Part shown: positions 22,690-34,436 of the stretch, in pieces | Layout: every line of letters begins with the position of its first letter | Numbering within the stretch: the stretch's first letter is position 1 | DNA from: Unio delphinus | Lineage: Eukaryota; Mollusca; Bivalvia; Unionida; Unionidae | Reading direction: 5' to 3' | Length of the DNA stretch: 64,000 nt | Assembly (NCBI GenBank): GCA_029339505.1 | Contig: JAQISU010000119.1 | Span: 1,802,501 to 1,866,500 of the forward strand | Translations under genes and position numbers: made by a program | Notes under the pieces: model-generated | What the model was told of the DNA's origin: nothing | The model's database searches: none | The model's input: only the letters and a program-made list of their open reading frames with translations

Positions 22690-23690
22690 CATGCAGTGGT
22701 GTATTTCTCTACTTCGAAAATCTTTTTGATGGCTCTGCAAATTTCATCAATAAAGGTGTTGCTATCTTTGTGGTGCATAATTAGCTGACACCACTGTAAA
22801 TCCATGGTAGTTTTAAAGCCTTGTCACGACTAAGCAGCATAACCAACTAAAAAAAACAAAGTATGCTTGAAGCCAAGAAGACCAAAGTTTTGTGTCATCA
22901 CTACAGTTCCAGGAATCCTATTTGTTAATATCTGTCTCAAGTCTCTACTTGGTGTACATGTGGATGGGATAATTGCCACATGATTTTTACAATCTGCCAC
23001 TATTCTTTTGAAATTTGATTTCTGTTGTTGTGTTTCTTCACAAACATATTTTATGCTGTTAATTAGTGACGATAGGAGATACTGGTATCCAAATTTCTTA
23101 GAAGACCAGTCAATTTATGTGATCAGTTTTGTTTTCTTGTTTTTAATAATATATAGGTGGCATGTTATTGCATACAACAACCCTTCTTCTTTGGTGGTGA
23201 GTTGATTGCCATTCCTTTATCGCAAATTGGCATATGTCTCAGCGCCATTGGTGTCTTATGAAATAAGGCTCAAATCAAGTGTTTAATTGACCACCTTTTG
23301 GGCATCCTCATCATTACAGCAGGACCAGGACTTTAATTATCAATTATTCTTTTAATCAGCAGGAGAATTAATATTCCTTCATTATTGCCGTTCCCCTCAA
23401 TCATGCACTAGATTTGACAAATTCTTTATCTTCCTTTGCTTGTAAATCTGCCCAAGTTTACTTTATTCCATTTCAAAAGTCACTCCCAAAGTTAATCAAT
23501 TTATAACTGCATTCTGGCAATGCATTGAACATCTTTTGTGCCTCCTTGAATGTATTATACATTCAAATGACTGTGATTTCAGTTTTCCTGCTACACTTCT
23601 CATCACGAATTTCTTTGGTAATTAAATTAATACCACTGTTAGAGACCACAATAAAGACATTAATAATACTTTGGCAGTCAATTGTCTAAG
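22690..23690 (-). pseudogene. Unidentified coding relic
   Basis: The minus strand shows long stretches of sensible protein text broken by stops: KTEITVI then YNTFKEAQKMFNALPECSYK near 23,600-23,480, a 74-codon open stretch around 23,050-22,830 with IPSTCTPSRDLRQIL and GTVVMTQNFGLLGFKHT, and TTMDLQWCQLIMHHKDSNTF near 22,790. I do not recognise the family. Amino-acid composition and periodic stops suggest a decayed gene or processed copy inside the Ig gene intron, not a host exon. Confidence 0.35.
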
Positions 23691-23821
23691 TAATATTAGA
23701 CATCTATATATAAATGACTGCATTGTGTTAAAATATTAAAAATTCACAGCTATATGTTTCTTTGACGATATTTAATTAATTTCTCAAAAACTTGTAATGA
23801 CCATGCTGATCCTGTACTTAC

Positions 23822-23873
23822 CTTTTGCTACAAATGCCCAGAAGCTGAAAATGTATCTTGAGTGTGTCCCCAT
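23822..23873 (-). CDS. Ig-superfamily gene, candidate first coding exon (signal peptide)
   Basis: The ATG at 23873-23871 opens 17 codons, MGTHSRYIFSFWAFVAK, then a phase-1 donor GTAAGT. It splices in frame to the Ig exon at 17294, whose first residues LVAITIL extend the hydrophobic segment, giving a plausible signal peptide. Support is phase match plus hydrophobicity only; a cDNA would settle it. Confidence 0.45.
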
Positions 23874-24282
23874 CCTACAGCTCTATCACCCTGAAATCAT
23901 TTTTTTTTCACAGACAAATGAAGGATTACACAGTATACATGTAAATCAATGTCAAAACTATCAATGAAAAAAGCGAGATAACATTGACACGTGCATACCT
24001 ATTATGGTCAAACCACTTTATGCATATTTTATACCAAACAAACAAGTTGCTGTTGGTTTCTTTTAATCAACATCTACAAAACAAAAGTAAAAATGTCCTT
24101 CAATTTTTAATCACTGTCAGCCTGATTATGGCCCTGTTCAATATGGGTTGTTATTTCCCCTGATTTATTACCTCCCTTTGTATGCTATTCACAAATAAAG
24201 ATAAAATTGACCTGTTCACAAAATTGTGGGGAGCAAAAATGGCGCATGGAACGTTATCAGAGACCATGTGTGTGTGTGTGTG

Positions 24283-24558
<276 letters not shown>

Positions 24559-24803
24559 AATCATGAACTTTTTCTGGAATTCAATAGTGTACTGAAATTT
24601 AAATTCTTTTCCAGCTGATAAAACTTACTTTTATTAATCCGCAGAATAGAAGCTCAGTATCAACAGCGTCGGATATGGGTGTTTCCAAAATTTCAAAAGA
24701 ACACTGACTTTCCTCAAAAGGACACCAAAGCAAAATTATATGAGCCTATTTAGTAAAAGAGTGCATATTACCCAATATGCTCACAATAAAACTATGAATA
24801 AGT

Positions 24804-25042
24804 TGTTGTTGTTGTTGTAGGGTTTAACGCCATTTTTCAGCACAAGAGAGGTTATACATGGAGGCCAGTATTAATGGTGGAGGAAGAACACAGAAGAAAA
24901 CCACAATGAACCACCAACCCACGAGAAGCCACTAGCAAACTTTCTCACATACCCACATTAGCCGAGCCTGGGACTCGAACCCATGCAGGTGAGATGGCAG
25001 TGATCCATAACGGTAAGCACTTTAGACCACTCAGCCACCCTG
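24804..25042 (-). mobile_element. Second-family SINE, copy 2
   Basis: Same head, body and GTTGTTGTTG tail as copy 1. Direct duplication ATGAATAAGT at 24794-24803 and 25043-25052. Confidence 0.9.
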
Positions 25043-25052
25043 ATGAATAAGT

Positions 25053-26257
25053 AAATTTCTTCTGAGAATCGTTTGGCAACGATGAAATTACTTTGGCCTT
25101 CACGTAGCAAATGCGAGCACTCCTGCGAAACTGTGTGATATGCAACTGAGTGCACATGTCTGTCTTCATAAAATACTTTAGTCTTCAACTGATTCTTGAC
25201 ATTCATCAGTTTACAATCAAACATTCTTGAACTGTTCATTCCAAAATAATGGCAAATGAGTCAAATCACTATCCCATAAGCCGTATAAAGTCATTTTTAT
25301 TCGGATTATGTGCACGTCTAATTTAATTCAAACAATATCTTAAAGATAGGTTCATTATTTTTCGTAAAGCCTTCAGCATCACATTTATACACAGCATGTT
25401 ACTCTGTCAGTGTATACATGCTAAGCCTCCAGTTTACTCAAACAGTGCCCCTCATCCTTAACAAATGCTTGGATGAGGGGTCCATTTTTTAATAACACAC
25501 ACTCGAAGCAATGAATTTTTATTAATTGTATAATATTGAAAAAAAAAATCCTTATTCCTACTATAAAAGATGGGATCCTACAGTCTACAGTCAGGTTAGA
25601 AATGATACATTGATGAATGAAATACAGTTCTATGCTGTTTTCATAGCACTGATGCTTTTCTTTTATAAAATGTGTGGGAGGGGTACAAACAGGAAGGCAT
25701 GCAAATAGTATACTATATCAGTTGAAATTTGAAAATGACCAAGTACATTTACCAAGTTGAATCTGAAGCACCACATGCGATGAATAACACATTTAATGCA
25801 ACTACACCCAAATACTGCCCAGATACAAGGTGATATATTTACAACAATATATTTTACATTAGAACACCTTACTTACTGCAAGGTGGTAAGTAGGGTAAAA
25901 ACAGTTCTTTTAAAGGCACAATACTGTACCTAGGTAAATGTTTATGATAAAATTTTGACCTTAACGTGTATAATTATTCAGTAAATCTAGGTTCTGGGTT
26001 AAATTGAAATATGTTAAATAAGGTACCCATTATGAAACAAAAAGCAAACAGAAATTCTTTGTACAAAACCTAATGAACACGTCATCTCCATATTTACCGT
26101 TTACTCGGAAATCAACAGTCTGGAACAAAATATACGACCCTAGAAGAAATAATCCCGCACAAGTGCTGATATAGCTATCACCTGGCATCAAATCTTTTCT
26201 AAATGATTCTTAGAAATGACTTTCTTAATACAGCGTCTTTTCACTGATATATCTTAT
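25053..26257. other. No recognised gene
   Basis: Upstream side of the minus-strand Ig gene. No exon or regulatory element could be supported. Confidence 0.35.
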
Positions 26258-26271
26258 ATACAAAATCACAG

Positions 26272-26510
26272 GGGCCCCGAGTGGCCGAGTGGTCTAAAGC
26301 GCTGTCCGTTATGGACCACTGCCATCACACCTCTGTCTGCGTGTGTTCGAGTCTAAGATTTGGCAAATGTAGTTATGTGAGAAAGTTTGCCAGTAGCTTC
26401 TCGTGGGTCTGTGGTTCTTTCCGGGGGTTGTCCGGGTTCTTCCTCCACTATTAATACTGGCCGCCATGTATAGCCTATATTGTGCTGAAAAATGGCGTTA
26501 AAGCCATCAA
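26272..26510 (+). mobile_element. Second-family SINE, copy 3
   Basis: Plus-strand copy: head GGCCGAGTGGTCTAAAGCGC and GTGTTCGAGTC, body GTAGCTTCTCGTGGGT, tail AATGGCGTTAAAGCC. Perfect 14-bp duplication ATACAAAATCACAG at 26258-26271 and 26511-26524. Confidence 0.9.
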
Positions 26511-26524
26511 ATACAAAATCACAG

Positions 26525-27636
26525 TCACATGTTCAACTAAATTTCAAATCAGCCAAAACTAAATCTATGTCATTAGGAATAACTCCTAATTTATTAATAT
26601 CAAAAACCAATAAAACACTGATGCTATCAAGTAAACATATTAAGAAAAAGAAAGTAAAATGCACTATTACATATGTGCATATTAGAAAAAATACAAATGT
26701 TTTCTTCTTCCAGCAATAAAGAATACCAGTTGCAACAAGTATCCTCAAACTAGCAATACTACGGTCACATGACTGAGCTGGCAGTCCAGTAATATAAATA
26801 AATATATACTTTGCAGGAAAACAGGACACACTTATAAAAGAAGAATGTGCATTAAAAAAATTACAAGTACTCACTGTGACATACGTTGACTTTTCCAGAC
26901 AAAAACTAAGCAAAATAAGACAACACATGCAATATACACTGTGAATGGGTGAAACTGCACTTTTCTCTAGCAATATTATTTATCCTAATAACTATAGACC
27001 ATTACATAGAAGAAAATAAATAATTCCCATAAATTATTCATAATTTTAGTCAAATGGTTAAACACTACAACAACAACAATTCAAGTTGTTAGGTTGTAGC
27101 CAGTTTTAAAGTAATGTGTTAATTTTTCTTCAGATTGTGATTACTTCGTTTCTCTGGAAATATTTGAGTGCTCATACAGAATACTTGTATTTGTTGTTCA
27201 TATTTACAAAGATTAAATTGTTTTAGAAATCAGTTTATTAATTTCTAATTTGTATGGAGTAAAGGAGGAACTATGATTGACTATACTGTAGAGATTTCAG
27301 TTGATGCAAACAATAAAACATAAACTTAACTGGTACGAGGTTGATGTTGCAGCAACTAAACTGACAAAATGCTCGGCATTTCTCACTCCAACACACACAC
27401 ACACACACATATATATATAGTATCTACTTACTGTTTGAAGAAAAATATCTTTATACAACTATCGCAAAGTTGTGCCGAATTGTCTTTTAAGTTTGGCCGA
27501 ACTGTTTTATTTTCGGTCCAAGTTTGGCCGAATTGTCGAACATTACAGTTCACATGTATCTTTAGAACCACAGACATTGCGGTGAGGAACTTAATCATCC
27601 ACTTTCGCCTCCACAGCGGAGTAATACAGTACTTAC
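26525..27636. other. No firm gene
   Basis: A minus-strand frame includes MCCLILLSFCLEKSTYVT followed by GTGAGT (about 26,875-26,930), which could be a signal-peptide exon, but nothing else supports it. A CA/TA dinucleotide run lies at 27390-27418. Confidence 0.35.
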
Positions 27637-28052
27637 CACAGGTGCTCGACGCGAGCTTGATGTGAAGAAAAAAATAATAATTTAAAAGAAAAAAAAACAT
27701 ACAGAGTGAGAAAAATACCTTAGAGTACCCCCATGACCCATTCAGACATATGACCCCGTCTATATTACTGTGCTCGACGCGAGCTTGATGTGAAGAAAAA
27801 AATAATAATTTAAAGAAAAAAAAACATACAGAGTGAGAAAAATACCTTAGAGTACCCCCATGACCCATTCAGACATATGACCCCCTCTATATTACATATA
27901 GTAATATATTATATTATTACATAGTAATATAGAGGGGTCATATGTCTGAATGGGTCATGGGGGTACTCTAAGGTATTTTTCTCACTCTATGTTTTTTTCT
28001 TCTTTAAATTATTATTTTTTTCTTCACATCAAGCTCGCGTCGAGCACCTGTG
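27637..28052. repeat. Compound inverted repeat with about 127-bp arms
   Basis: A 127-bp unit starting TGCTCGACGCGAGCTTGATG occurs twice in tandem (27643-27769 and 27771-27897) and once inverted (27922-28049), separated by a short AT-rich loop. The outer copy also shares the flanking CACAGG/CCTGTG. The RNA or single strand would fold into a long near-perfect hairpin. No coding capacity. Confidence 0.9.
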
Positions 28053-28251
<199 letters not shown>

Positions 28252-28539
28252 TCAATATTAAAAGTCTTGTATAATTCATATATTTAGAAAACTTAACGCA
28301 GTGACTTAAGGCACCAACCTTGTTGAGCTTTTCTTGAACGGTGTAAATTTATACTACTGTTTAAAAATGAAACGTAATCCTCTGAGGTATGGACAATTAA
28401 ATTCCAAATAAAAAAAACGTCTTCTTGTGAAAAACACAAATAACTAAAAAGTAAAAACACTTCCTTTACATTGAAATGTCAACCACGTATAGTCCTTAAC
28501 CAGTGATGGCCCAGCTATGAGATCGAATATACATGCAAC

Positions 28540-28805
28540 AGTGTATTGCAGTGCACATCCGCAATAAGAACCGGAAGTCCACAGCTAGAACCACTGCCAA
28601 ACATCCACTCTGGGAACCAATTCAAGAGTAATTTCCCTTTATTGACATTAGTACCACAAAGAAGAATTAGGCCACCGATAAGATAATAAATTTGTTACCT
28701 CTGTCTCTTCAAGTAAAGTAAAATAACAATATTTCTTTGTGCACGGAGTCCTGTAATATAAAGTAATTTTTTTTTCTCACGGCTAAAGCAAAGGCATATG
28801 AAAAA

Positions 28806-28873
<68 letters not shown>

Positions 28874-30055
28874 ATACGCACGCGATAACAATTAAATAAG
28901 GGCACCATTAACCGCACCTTATGGAGCGTATTATGCCTGCACAAAACTGAGGTGAAATTAAGGGAAATTTTGGAATCTCTATTAATATAGATAAACTGAG
29001 TCTGACAACCAACAAACAACTCCTAGTAAAATGGACGTAATTATATTTCGTATTGCAGGCTTCCTTGTACCATCCTCACCTCAAACTAACGCAAATAGTT
29101 TAAGAATGTTTAAAAATATTGACAAATCTCGCATACAGATCTCAGATAAATATCTGATCCTTGTAGCCCTATTCAAATTAACGAACCAAACCAACTTCAT
29201 ACATAAAATACCATGCTCTAGGTAAAATCTTTAATAGCAAATTTGAAATTTCGTGTGCTGCGTAAATCGACATATTTCATACTGTTCCTGATTTTCATGT
29301 CATTTTACTTACATCATATATTCACGCACTTGAGCAATACAGTACCGTATCAATGTTTGCATCTGTGCTCAGAACCAATGCTAATATTTATCTTTGTTAA
29401 AGTCTGGGTCATAAATATTTCCTTTCTTACACATTTGCACACGTCACGTTATATCCATGCATATTTATTTTCATAATTAGATATTCCAGTTTATCAGCTT
29501 TATTCTTAACACATTGTTCACAAGAAATTTGTTCCTATTTACCTAAACTCGCTTCTTTCAAACGATGCATCTGCGCTCAGAACCATGACTTTCTTATCTC
29601 TGCCTGACACAACACAGGTTGATGCCAAAATAAAAATCAGTATAACTATTGTTTACAATAACCATCTGATACTAACCACCAGAAAACGAATGAATTAATC
29701 CTTCTCTTATAGACACAACTCGTATCATGAGGATGTATAGCAAACAATCGAACAAAGTCTGTTCATTACTGCATGCTGACTTATAACATCCGTGCCTAGA
29801 ACCAACAATTCTTGGTGAAAGAAAGTTTATAAAAAGTAGAGTTCCAATAATCGCACATCGTTCAGAACATATGACAATAAGAATCAAATCTTTATTACCG
29901 CATATCAATTCACGTTCTCATCACAATCTTACGCCGATAACATGTAGAATACGGACATTTACTTCCTCGATGGTAACATCCCCTCTGGGAACCAAACCAG
30001 CTTCATACATAAAATACCATGCCCTAGGTAACATCTTTAATAGCATATTTGGGGT
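28540..30055. repeat. Degenerate satellite-like region, about 200-bp spacing
   Basis: Anchor text of the form CATCTGCGCTCAGAACCA recurs with drift near 28,605, 29,360, 29,570, 29,790 and 29,975. A longer match (ACTTCATACATAAAATACCA TGC) joins 29,195 with 30,000. Spacing is roughly 190-225 bp. It contains a CT run (28805-28871). I see no gene. Confidence 0.45.
28805..28871. repeat. (CT)n microsatellite
   Basis: Uninterrupted CT run apart from one early CTTT. Confidence 0.95.
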
Positions 30056-30057
30056 GT

Positions 30058-30310
30058 TACAAAACACCCATATCCACCCAAATCCACTAAAATCAACCCC
30101 AAATCCACCCAAACCCAATAAAATCAACCCCAAATCCACCAAAATCCACTAAAATGAACCTCGAATCCACCCAAATCCACTAAAATCAACCCCAAATCCA
30201 CCCACATCCACTAACATCAACCCCAAATCCACCCAAATCCACTAACATCAACCCCAAATCTACCCAAAATCACCCCAAATCCACCCAAAAAACACTAAAA
30301 TCCAATAAAA
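30058..30310. repeat. Minisatellite, CCAAATCCACC-type
   Basis: About 32-bp units built from AAATCCACCCAAATCCACTA and AAATCAACCCC. Strand-asymmetric: almost no G on the plus strand. Confidence 0.9.
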
Positions 30311-30589
30311 TCCCAACAAGAATCTTTGCCAATATGGTTTGAAAACTGACAATTGTTCTAAATAGGGTTCCAAATTCTGACATCTGTAATCAAATTCCGT
30401 ATCATCTTAGGCAAATATTATCTGAATTTTTTTTCCAAAAATGATTTGGATTATTCGTTTAGGGGCCAGTACACATGCCCCATTTTCTTGATGATGTCGT
30501 CGGACATAGTCATTAATGTGTTCGGTACATAACAAAAATTTTGCCTGCGGTAATTTGACTTTGAAGGCGTTCGTCATGCTCTTTTTAGT

Positions 30590-30830
30590 TGATACTAGTT
30601 GAAAGTAGTTCTAAACCGGTTAGAACCGGTTTACTTTTAGTAACATCTGATGAAAGAAGGACTTTTTACTTAGTTTAGTTAGTAAAAACCGGCTTAAACC
30701 GGTTCCAACTGGTTCTAACCGGTTTTCACTAGTTGATATTAGTTGAAAGTAGTTCTAAACCGGTTATAACCGGTTTACTCCTAGTACATTTGATGAGAAA
30801 AGAGACTTTTTACTTAGTTTTGGTTTTAAA
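30590..30830. promoter_or_regulatory. Cluster of AACCGGTT palindromes (Grainyhead-type sites)
   Basis: Six perfect AACCGGTT octamers start at 30614, 30624, 30697, 30717, 30758 and 30768, plus variants at 30687 (AACCGGCT) and 30707 (AACTGGTT). Two pairs are spaced exactly 10 bp start to start. AACCGGTT is the known consensus for Grainyhead/CP2 factors. The two pairs lie in a duplicated segment (AGTTGAAAGTAGTTCTAAAC at both), so part of the clustering is by duplication. A regulatory role is inference; a transposon-end or satellite origin is possible. Confidence 0.4.
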
Positions 30831-31499
30831 CCGATGAAGATAAAATGAATGAAAACAGAAAAAGAGGAAGATGAGGATAAACATTATTTAAATATTAAAA
30901 AAAAATACCACCACTATTATGCTGTCATCCTCCATCGTTCAGTGGTCGAGATGACGATATGGTCAGATTGAAAGTAGTTCTTTATCACTTTTTTGGACAA
31001 GGATGAACTGCGTGTAACAAATGAAAAAGTTCTGTTTGCACCTGACTAAAAGATAGCAAGAAATCTCTTATAGATAGGAATAAAAGTATGCAACATTTCT
31101 TCCAGAATTTCCAGTACTGCACTTGCGAAAATCCAAAATCATAAATATAATATCAGCTTATGAAACAACAGGTCTCATTCATATACTAAGATATATGAGA
31201 CATGATGATATTGGAAAATACTGCAGTAAATTAGTAACTATCGAGAACATCGAGATAGCCACGCGAAATGTTTGGCGATTGTCAGGAGCTTTGCATATCT
31301 CGGTTATCGTCACGTTCATCAACTCGCTGCCAACTAAACATGCAGATGACATAAAAACAATTTGTGTGATCAGCAGTTATCCATCAGCCAGCTTGAACTG
31401 AGATGGGGGCAAATGTTGAAAAAATTCATTAAGCAAATATCCACCGAGATAAAACTTTTCCCTGATATTGATATAATGAGGAATTGTGATGACATTGTA
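30831..31499. other. No recognised gene
   Basis: A plus-strand frame of 92 codons at 31123-31401 has no recognisable domain and runs toward the retrotransposon debris. Confidence 0.35.
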
Positions 31500-32376
31500 G
31501 CCATCGTCGTTGCTGAAAAGATACAACTTACTTCTGGCCGGTGTGTAATCTTCACTCCCGTTTGCATTCTGAGATGGAGCTTCCAGTTCTGCTGGATTTT
31601 ACACACGGATCGATCAATCTCTTGGCATCCGTTGGTCTCCGTGAGACGATACGTAGCTCCAAAGCTAGCTGTTCCTTCTTTCTGGCTCTTTTTTGGAGCA
31701 TGCTTCCTATTTATGTCATCCTCAGCTTTGCTAACTTCCTGCTTGACAGCTAGGCGCAAGATAAGACAGTCAATAACAAAGCTCTCCCATTTGTTGACAT
31801 CGATGTTGGCCGTCTTTATGTCCCTCTTGCAAACGTTATGTAACGCAGGCGTGGGCGTCCAGTTGGTTGTGTACCTTCTGCTAGTTCCCCATATAATATG
31901 TCTTTAGGGATGCGGCTCGGGTACATTCTATTGACATGGCCGAGCCAGCGAAGGCGCCTCTCACTGAGAATGGTGAACATGCTGTTGATGTTGGCGCGTT
32001 CTAGAACCTCTGTGTTCGGTACTTTGTCCTGCCACTTGATGTGCAGAATGAGCCGCAGACATCTCAGGTGGAAGCTGTTGAATTTTCTCTCGTGACTTGC
32101 TTAGATGGTCCATGTTTCGCTGTTGTAGAGGACTGAGCTGAGCACGCAGGCTTGGTAGACACGCAGTTTGGTCTTCTCGGTGAGGTTGGAGTTGTTCCAT
32201 ACCCTCTGGTTATGTCTGGGCATCACTGCAGTTGCCATGGCAATCCTACCATTCACCTTATAATCAATTGAGAGTGAGCTGGAGATGTTAGACCCGAGGT
32301 ATGTGAAGATCTCGACAACTTCCAAGTTGTATCTATCGATGGTGACAGAGGGAGGGGAGTCTGCATCTTGCGCCAT
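31500..32376 (-). mobile_element. Non-LTR retrotransposon, reverse-transcriptase C-terminal end
   Basis: Reads from 32376 downwards: LEVVEIFTYLGSNISSSLS, then KLRVYQACVLSSVLYNSETW, and after frame breaks RRLRWLGHVNRMYPSRIPKD and GRPRLRY. These are the standard C-terminal blocks of RTE/L1-like reverse transcriptases common in invertebrates. Broken by stops; the 5' end is cut where Gypsy sequence begins at about 32380. Confidence 0.85.
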
Positions 32377-32389
32377 GAGGGGTAGGGTT

Positions 32390-33640
32390 TCCTCTGGACC
32401 GGCCGGTCATCAACCAGGTTTAACCCAAACTCGTCAAGCGAAGTTCTTCCAGGTATTTACATAAGCACATCAGAATACCCGGGCAGCAACGTCTCAATCT
32501 CTTCCCGCTGTGCCGAAGTCAGCATGAGGTCACACTTCACGTCCGAGGGTGTCTCAGCCCTCGTTAACGGACAGCTCGGGACAGTGTTGGCGCCTTCCGT
32601 ATCGACTTCGGCGTTCTCGGTGACTATCGTGGTGATGACAAAATCGCTGACGGTCCGACCTTCTCGGTGACGACGTATGGACCTCTCCAGGAAACTTGCA
32701 ATTTGTTGTGTTCTTGGGGTAACAGCAACAACACCTTGTTCCCTACTTCATACTGGATTGGTTTTGCGTGCTTGTTGTAATTCTTCGCCTGATGCGCCTT
32801 CGCTCGCTTGAGGTTATCCTGTGCGAGGGAACAAACTTCCTCCAGTTTGTTGTGCAAGTCCGCGAGGTACTGGTAGGTAGTGCGTACCTCCTCTACAGCG
32901 TGGTCGTCCGTCCACAGCTGTCTTAGTACGGCGATTGGGCCAAGTACAGTCCTCCTGTACAAGGGAAAGAACCCTAAACTCGCTTGTGGTACTTCCCGGT
33001 CTGCGAAAACATAGCAGGCATATACCGATCCCAATCCTTGGGGCGGCCTTTGCACAGCTTTTTGAGCGTGTTCTTTAGGGTCCCGTTGAACCGTTCGACC
33101 AGTCCGTTACATTGGGGGTGATACGGTGTAGTCGTGAGGTGCTTAATTGACATTAGTCGGTTCACCTCCGCCATCACACGACTCATGAATTGCGTCCCTT
33201 GATCGGTCAGGATCTCGTCGGGTACTCCGACTCTTGACCAATTCCGATTAAATCCATTTGCGACGCGTCGAAAGGGTTCATCAATCAGGGGTGTACTCCC
33301 CAAGGGGACGGGTCGATGATCCGTTTCCGGTGCTATTCTTTGACACTTGTCACAGGAGAGACAGAATCGCTTGACATCACCCTGGACCCCTGACCAGTAA
33401 AATTCTTTGACAAGACGGTCACGCGTCTTGGCAATTCCCATGTGTCCTCCCATGAGACTCTCGTGTGCGAGTTTTAACACTTCGCCTCGCTTCTCTTTCG
33501 GCACGACAACTTGCTTTAAGTGTTCGCTGCCTTTCCTGGCGTGGCGATACAAGATTCCCTTCTTTTACGCGAACTTTACCGCGCCATTCGGAGTTTCTTT
33601 CTCTGTTCCTGCTACAGCATGGTTGTGCAACTAGACCTGA
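32390..33640 (-). mobile_element. Ty3/Gypsy relic with integrase upstream of reverse transcriptase
   Basis: From 33552 the frame shows the integrase zinc-binding HHCC domain (H-x3-H at LAHESLMGGHMG, then CLSCDKC) and then the core with EILTDQGTQFMS (second Asp) and PYHPQCNGLVERFNGTL (Glu). The segment that should hold the first catalytic Asp is deleted between PLIDEPFRRV and GVPDEIL. The integrase C-terminus ends near 32640. Within 230 bp follow SAQREEIETLLPGYSDVL and DDRPVQRKPYP, the linker that precedes Gypsy reverse transcriptase. That order (INT before RT) is the Gmr1-like type. No LTRs found. Confidence 0.75.
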
Positions 33641-33649
33641 GTTGCGTCT

Positions 33650-34200
33650 TCTTGTTGCAGCTTCCTCAACTCGGCCGGAAGAACGTTACTCACCGGTGAC
33701 GATGTAACTTCCATCGGCTTCGCTTTCGTCTGCCGACTCTTGGACCTGGTATCCACATGTGCATAGCAAAATACACTGAAAAACCAAAATACACACCGAA
33801 ATACACATCCATTTACATGTTCGCTCTGTATATATCGGTTTCCACTCACACATTATTTTTGTTTTAATTTGTATAATAATGTAAAGCAAAATAAATATGA
33901 TTTATTATATTTTTATATAAACATTCACTTTTTCCTAGTTATGTACGCGTCAATTGGTCGTACTTTATTGGATAGGTTGATCATTTCGGATATTTGTTAA
34001 TAAATGAAAACGACTGATCGTTCCGGAACGCATGTAATCTCCGGAACGGACTGTGTAAGCCGACTTAATTCACTTTGTTTCAAGTCGCTTAATTCAAGAT
34101 CTAATTGACTGCACTGCACATATATTTATTGTTCTCCCTTTGATCTCATTTCGTATTGAAGTTAAGAAACAATCTTTATTGGTAAGTCGCTTAATTCGGA
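33650..34200. other. Junction between Gypsy relic and Polinton
   Basis: Contains repeated short motifs: TCCGGAACG twice near 34020-34050 and AAGTCGCTTAATTC at about 34082 and 34183. These may belong to a Polinton terminal region, but no matching inverted copy was found at the right side. Confidence 0.35.
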
Positions 34201-34201
34201 A

Positions 34202-34410
34202 AGCAGCAGAGAGGGTGAACAGACCAACTTTGTAGGCGTCAACGAGGCTTCCTTCTCGTTAATATTTAATAGAAAGGTCTATTTGACAAACTGAGGCTTC
34301 CTAGTAAATATTTAATAGAAGGGTCGATTCGTAAAACTAAGGCTTCCTCGTAAGGGACCATTTGACAAAAAAAGACGCCATTGTCGTTGGAATTCACCCT
34401 CTCTGCTGCT
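34202..34410. repeat. Intergenic unit with inverted ends and three internal repeats, copy 1
   Basis: Begins AGCAGCAGAGAGGGTGAA and ends with its exact reverse complement (34393-34410). Inside, AGGCTTCCT recurs three times at about 47-bp spacing, each followed by related text (AATATTTAATAGAA in two). It lies just past the 3' end of the ATPase gene. A second copy in the same orientation lies past the 3' end of the penton gene (53857-54046); both are followed by GGGTTAACAATT. Confidence 0.9.
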
Positions 34411-34436
34411 ATGGGTTAACAATTCTTTTACAAGAT

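Noticed and set aside
26876..26973. Alternative signal-peptide exon for the Ig gene
   Set aside because: The donor gives phase 0, not compatible with the phase-1 Ig exon at 17294, and the upstream frame starts with TTG rather than ATG.
31362..31907. 181-codon plus-strand ORF as a gene
   Set aside because: It is the antisense shadow of the non-LTR retrotransposon remnant, whose minus-strand motifs are clear.
33407..33707. Plus-strand ORFs over the Gypsy region
   Set aside because: Shadows of the minus-strand integrase, which shows HHCC and catalytic motifs.
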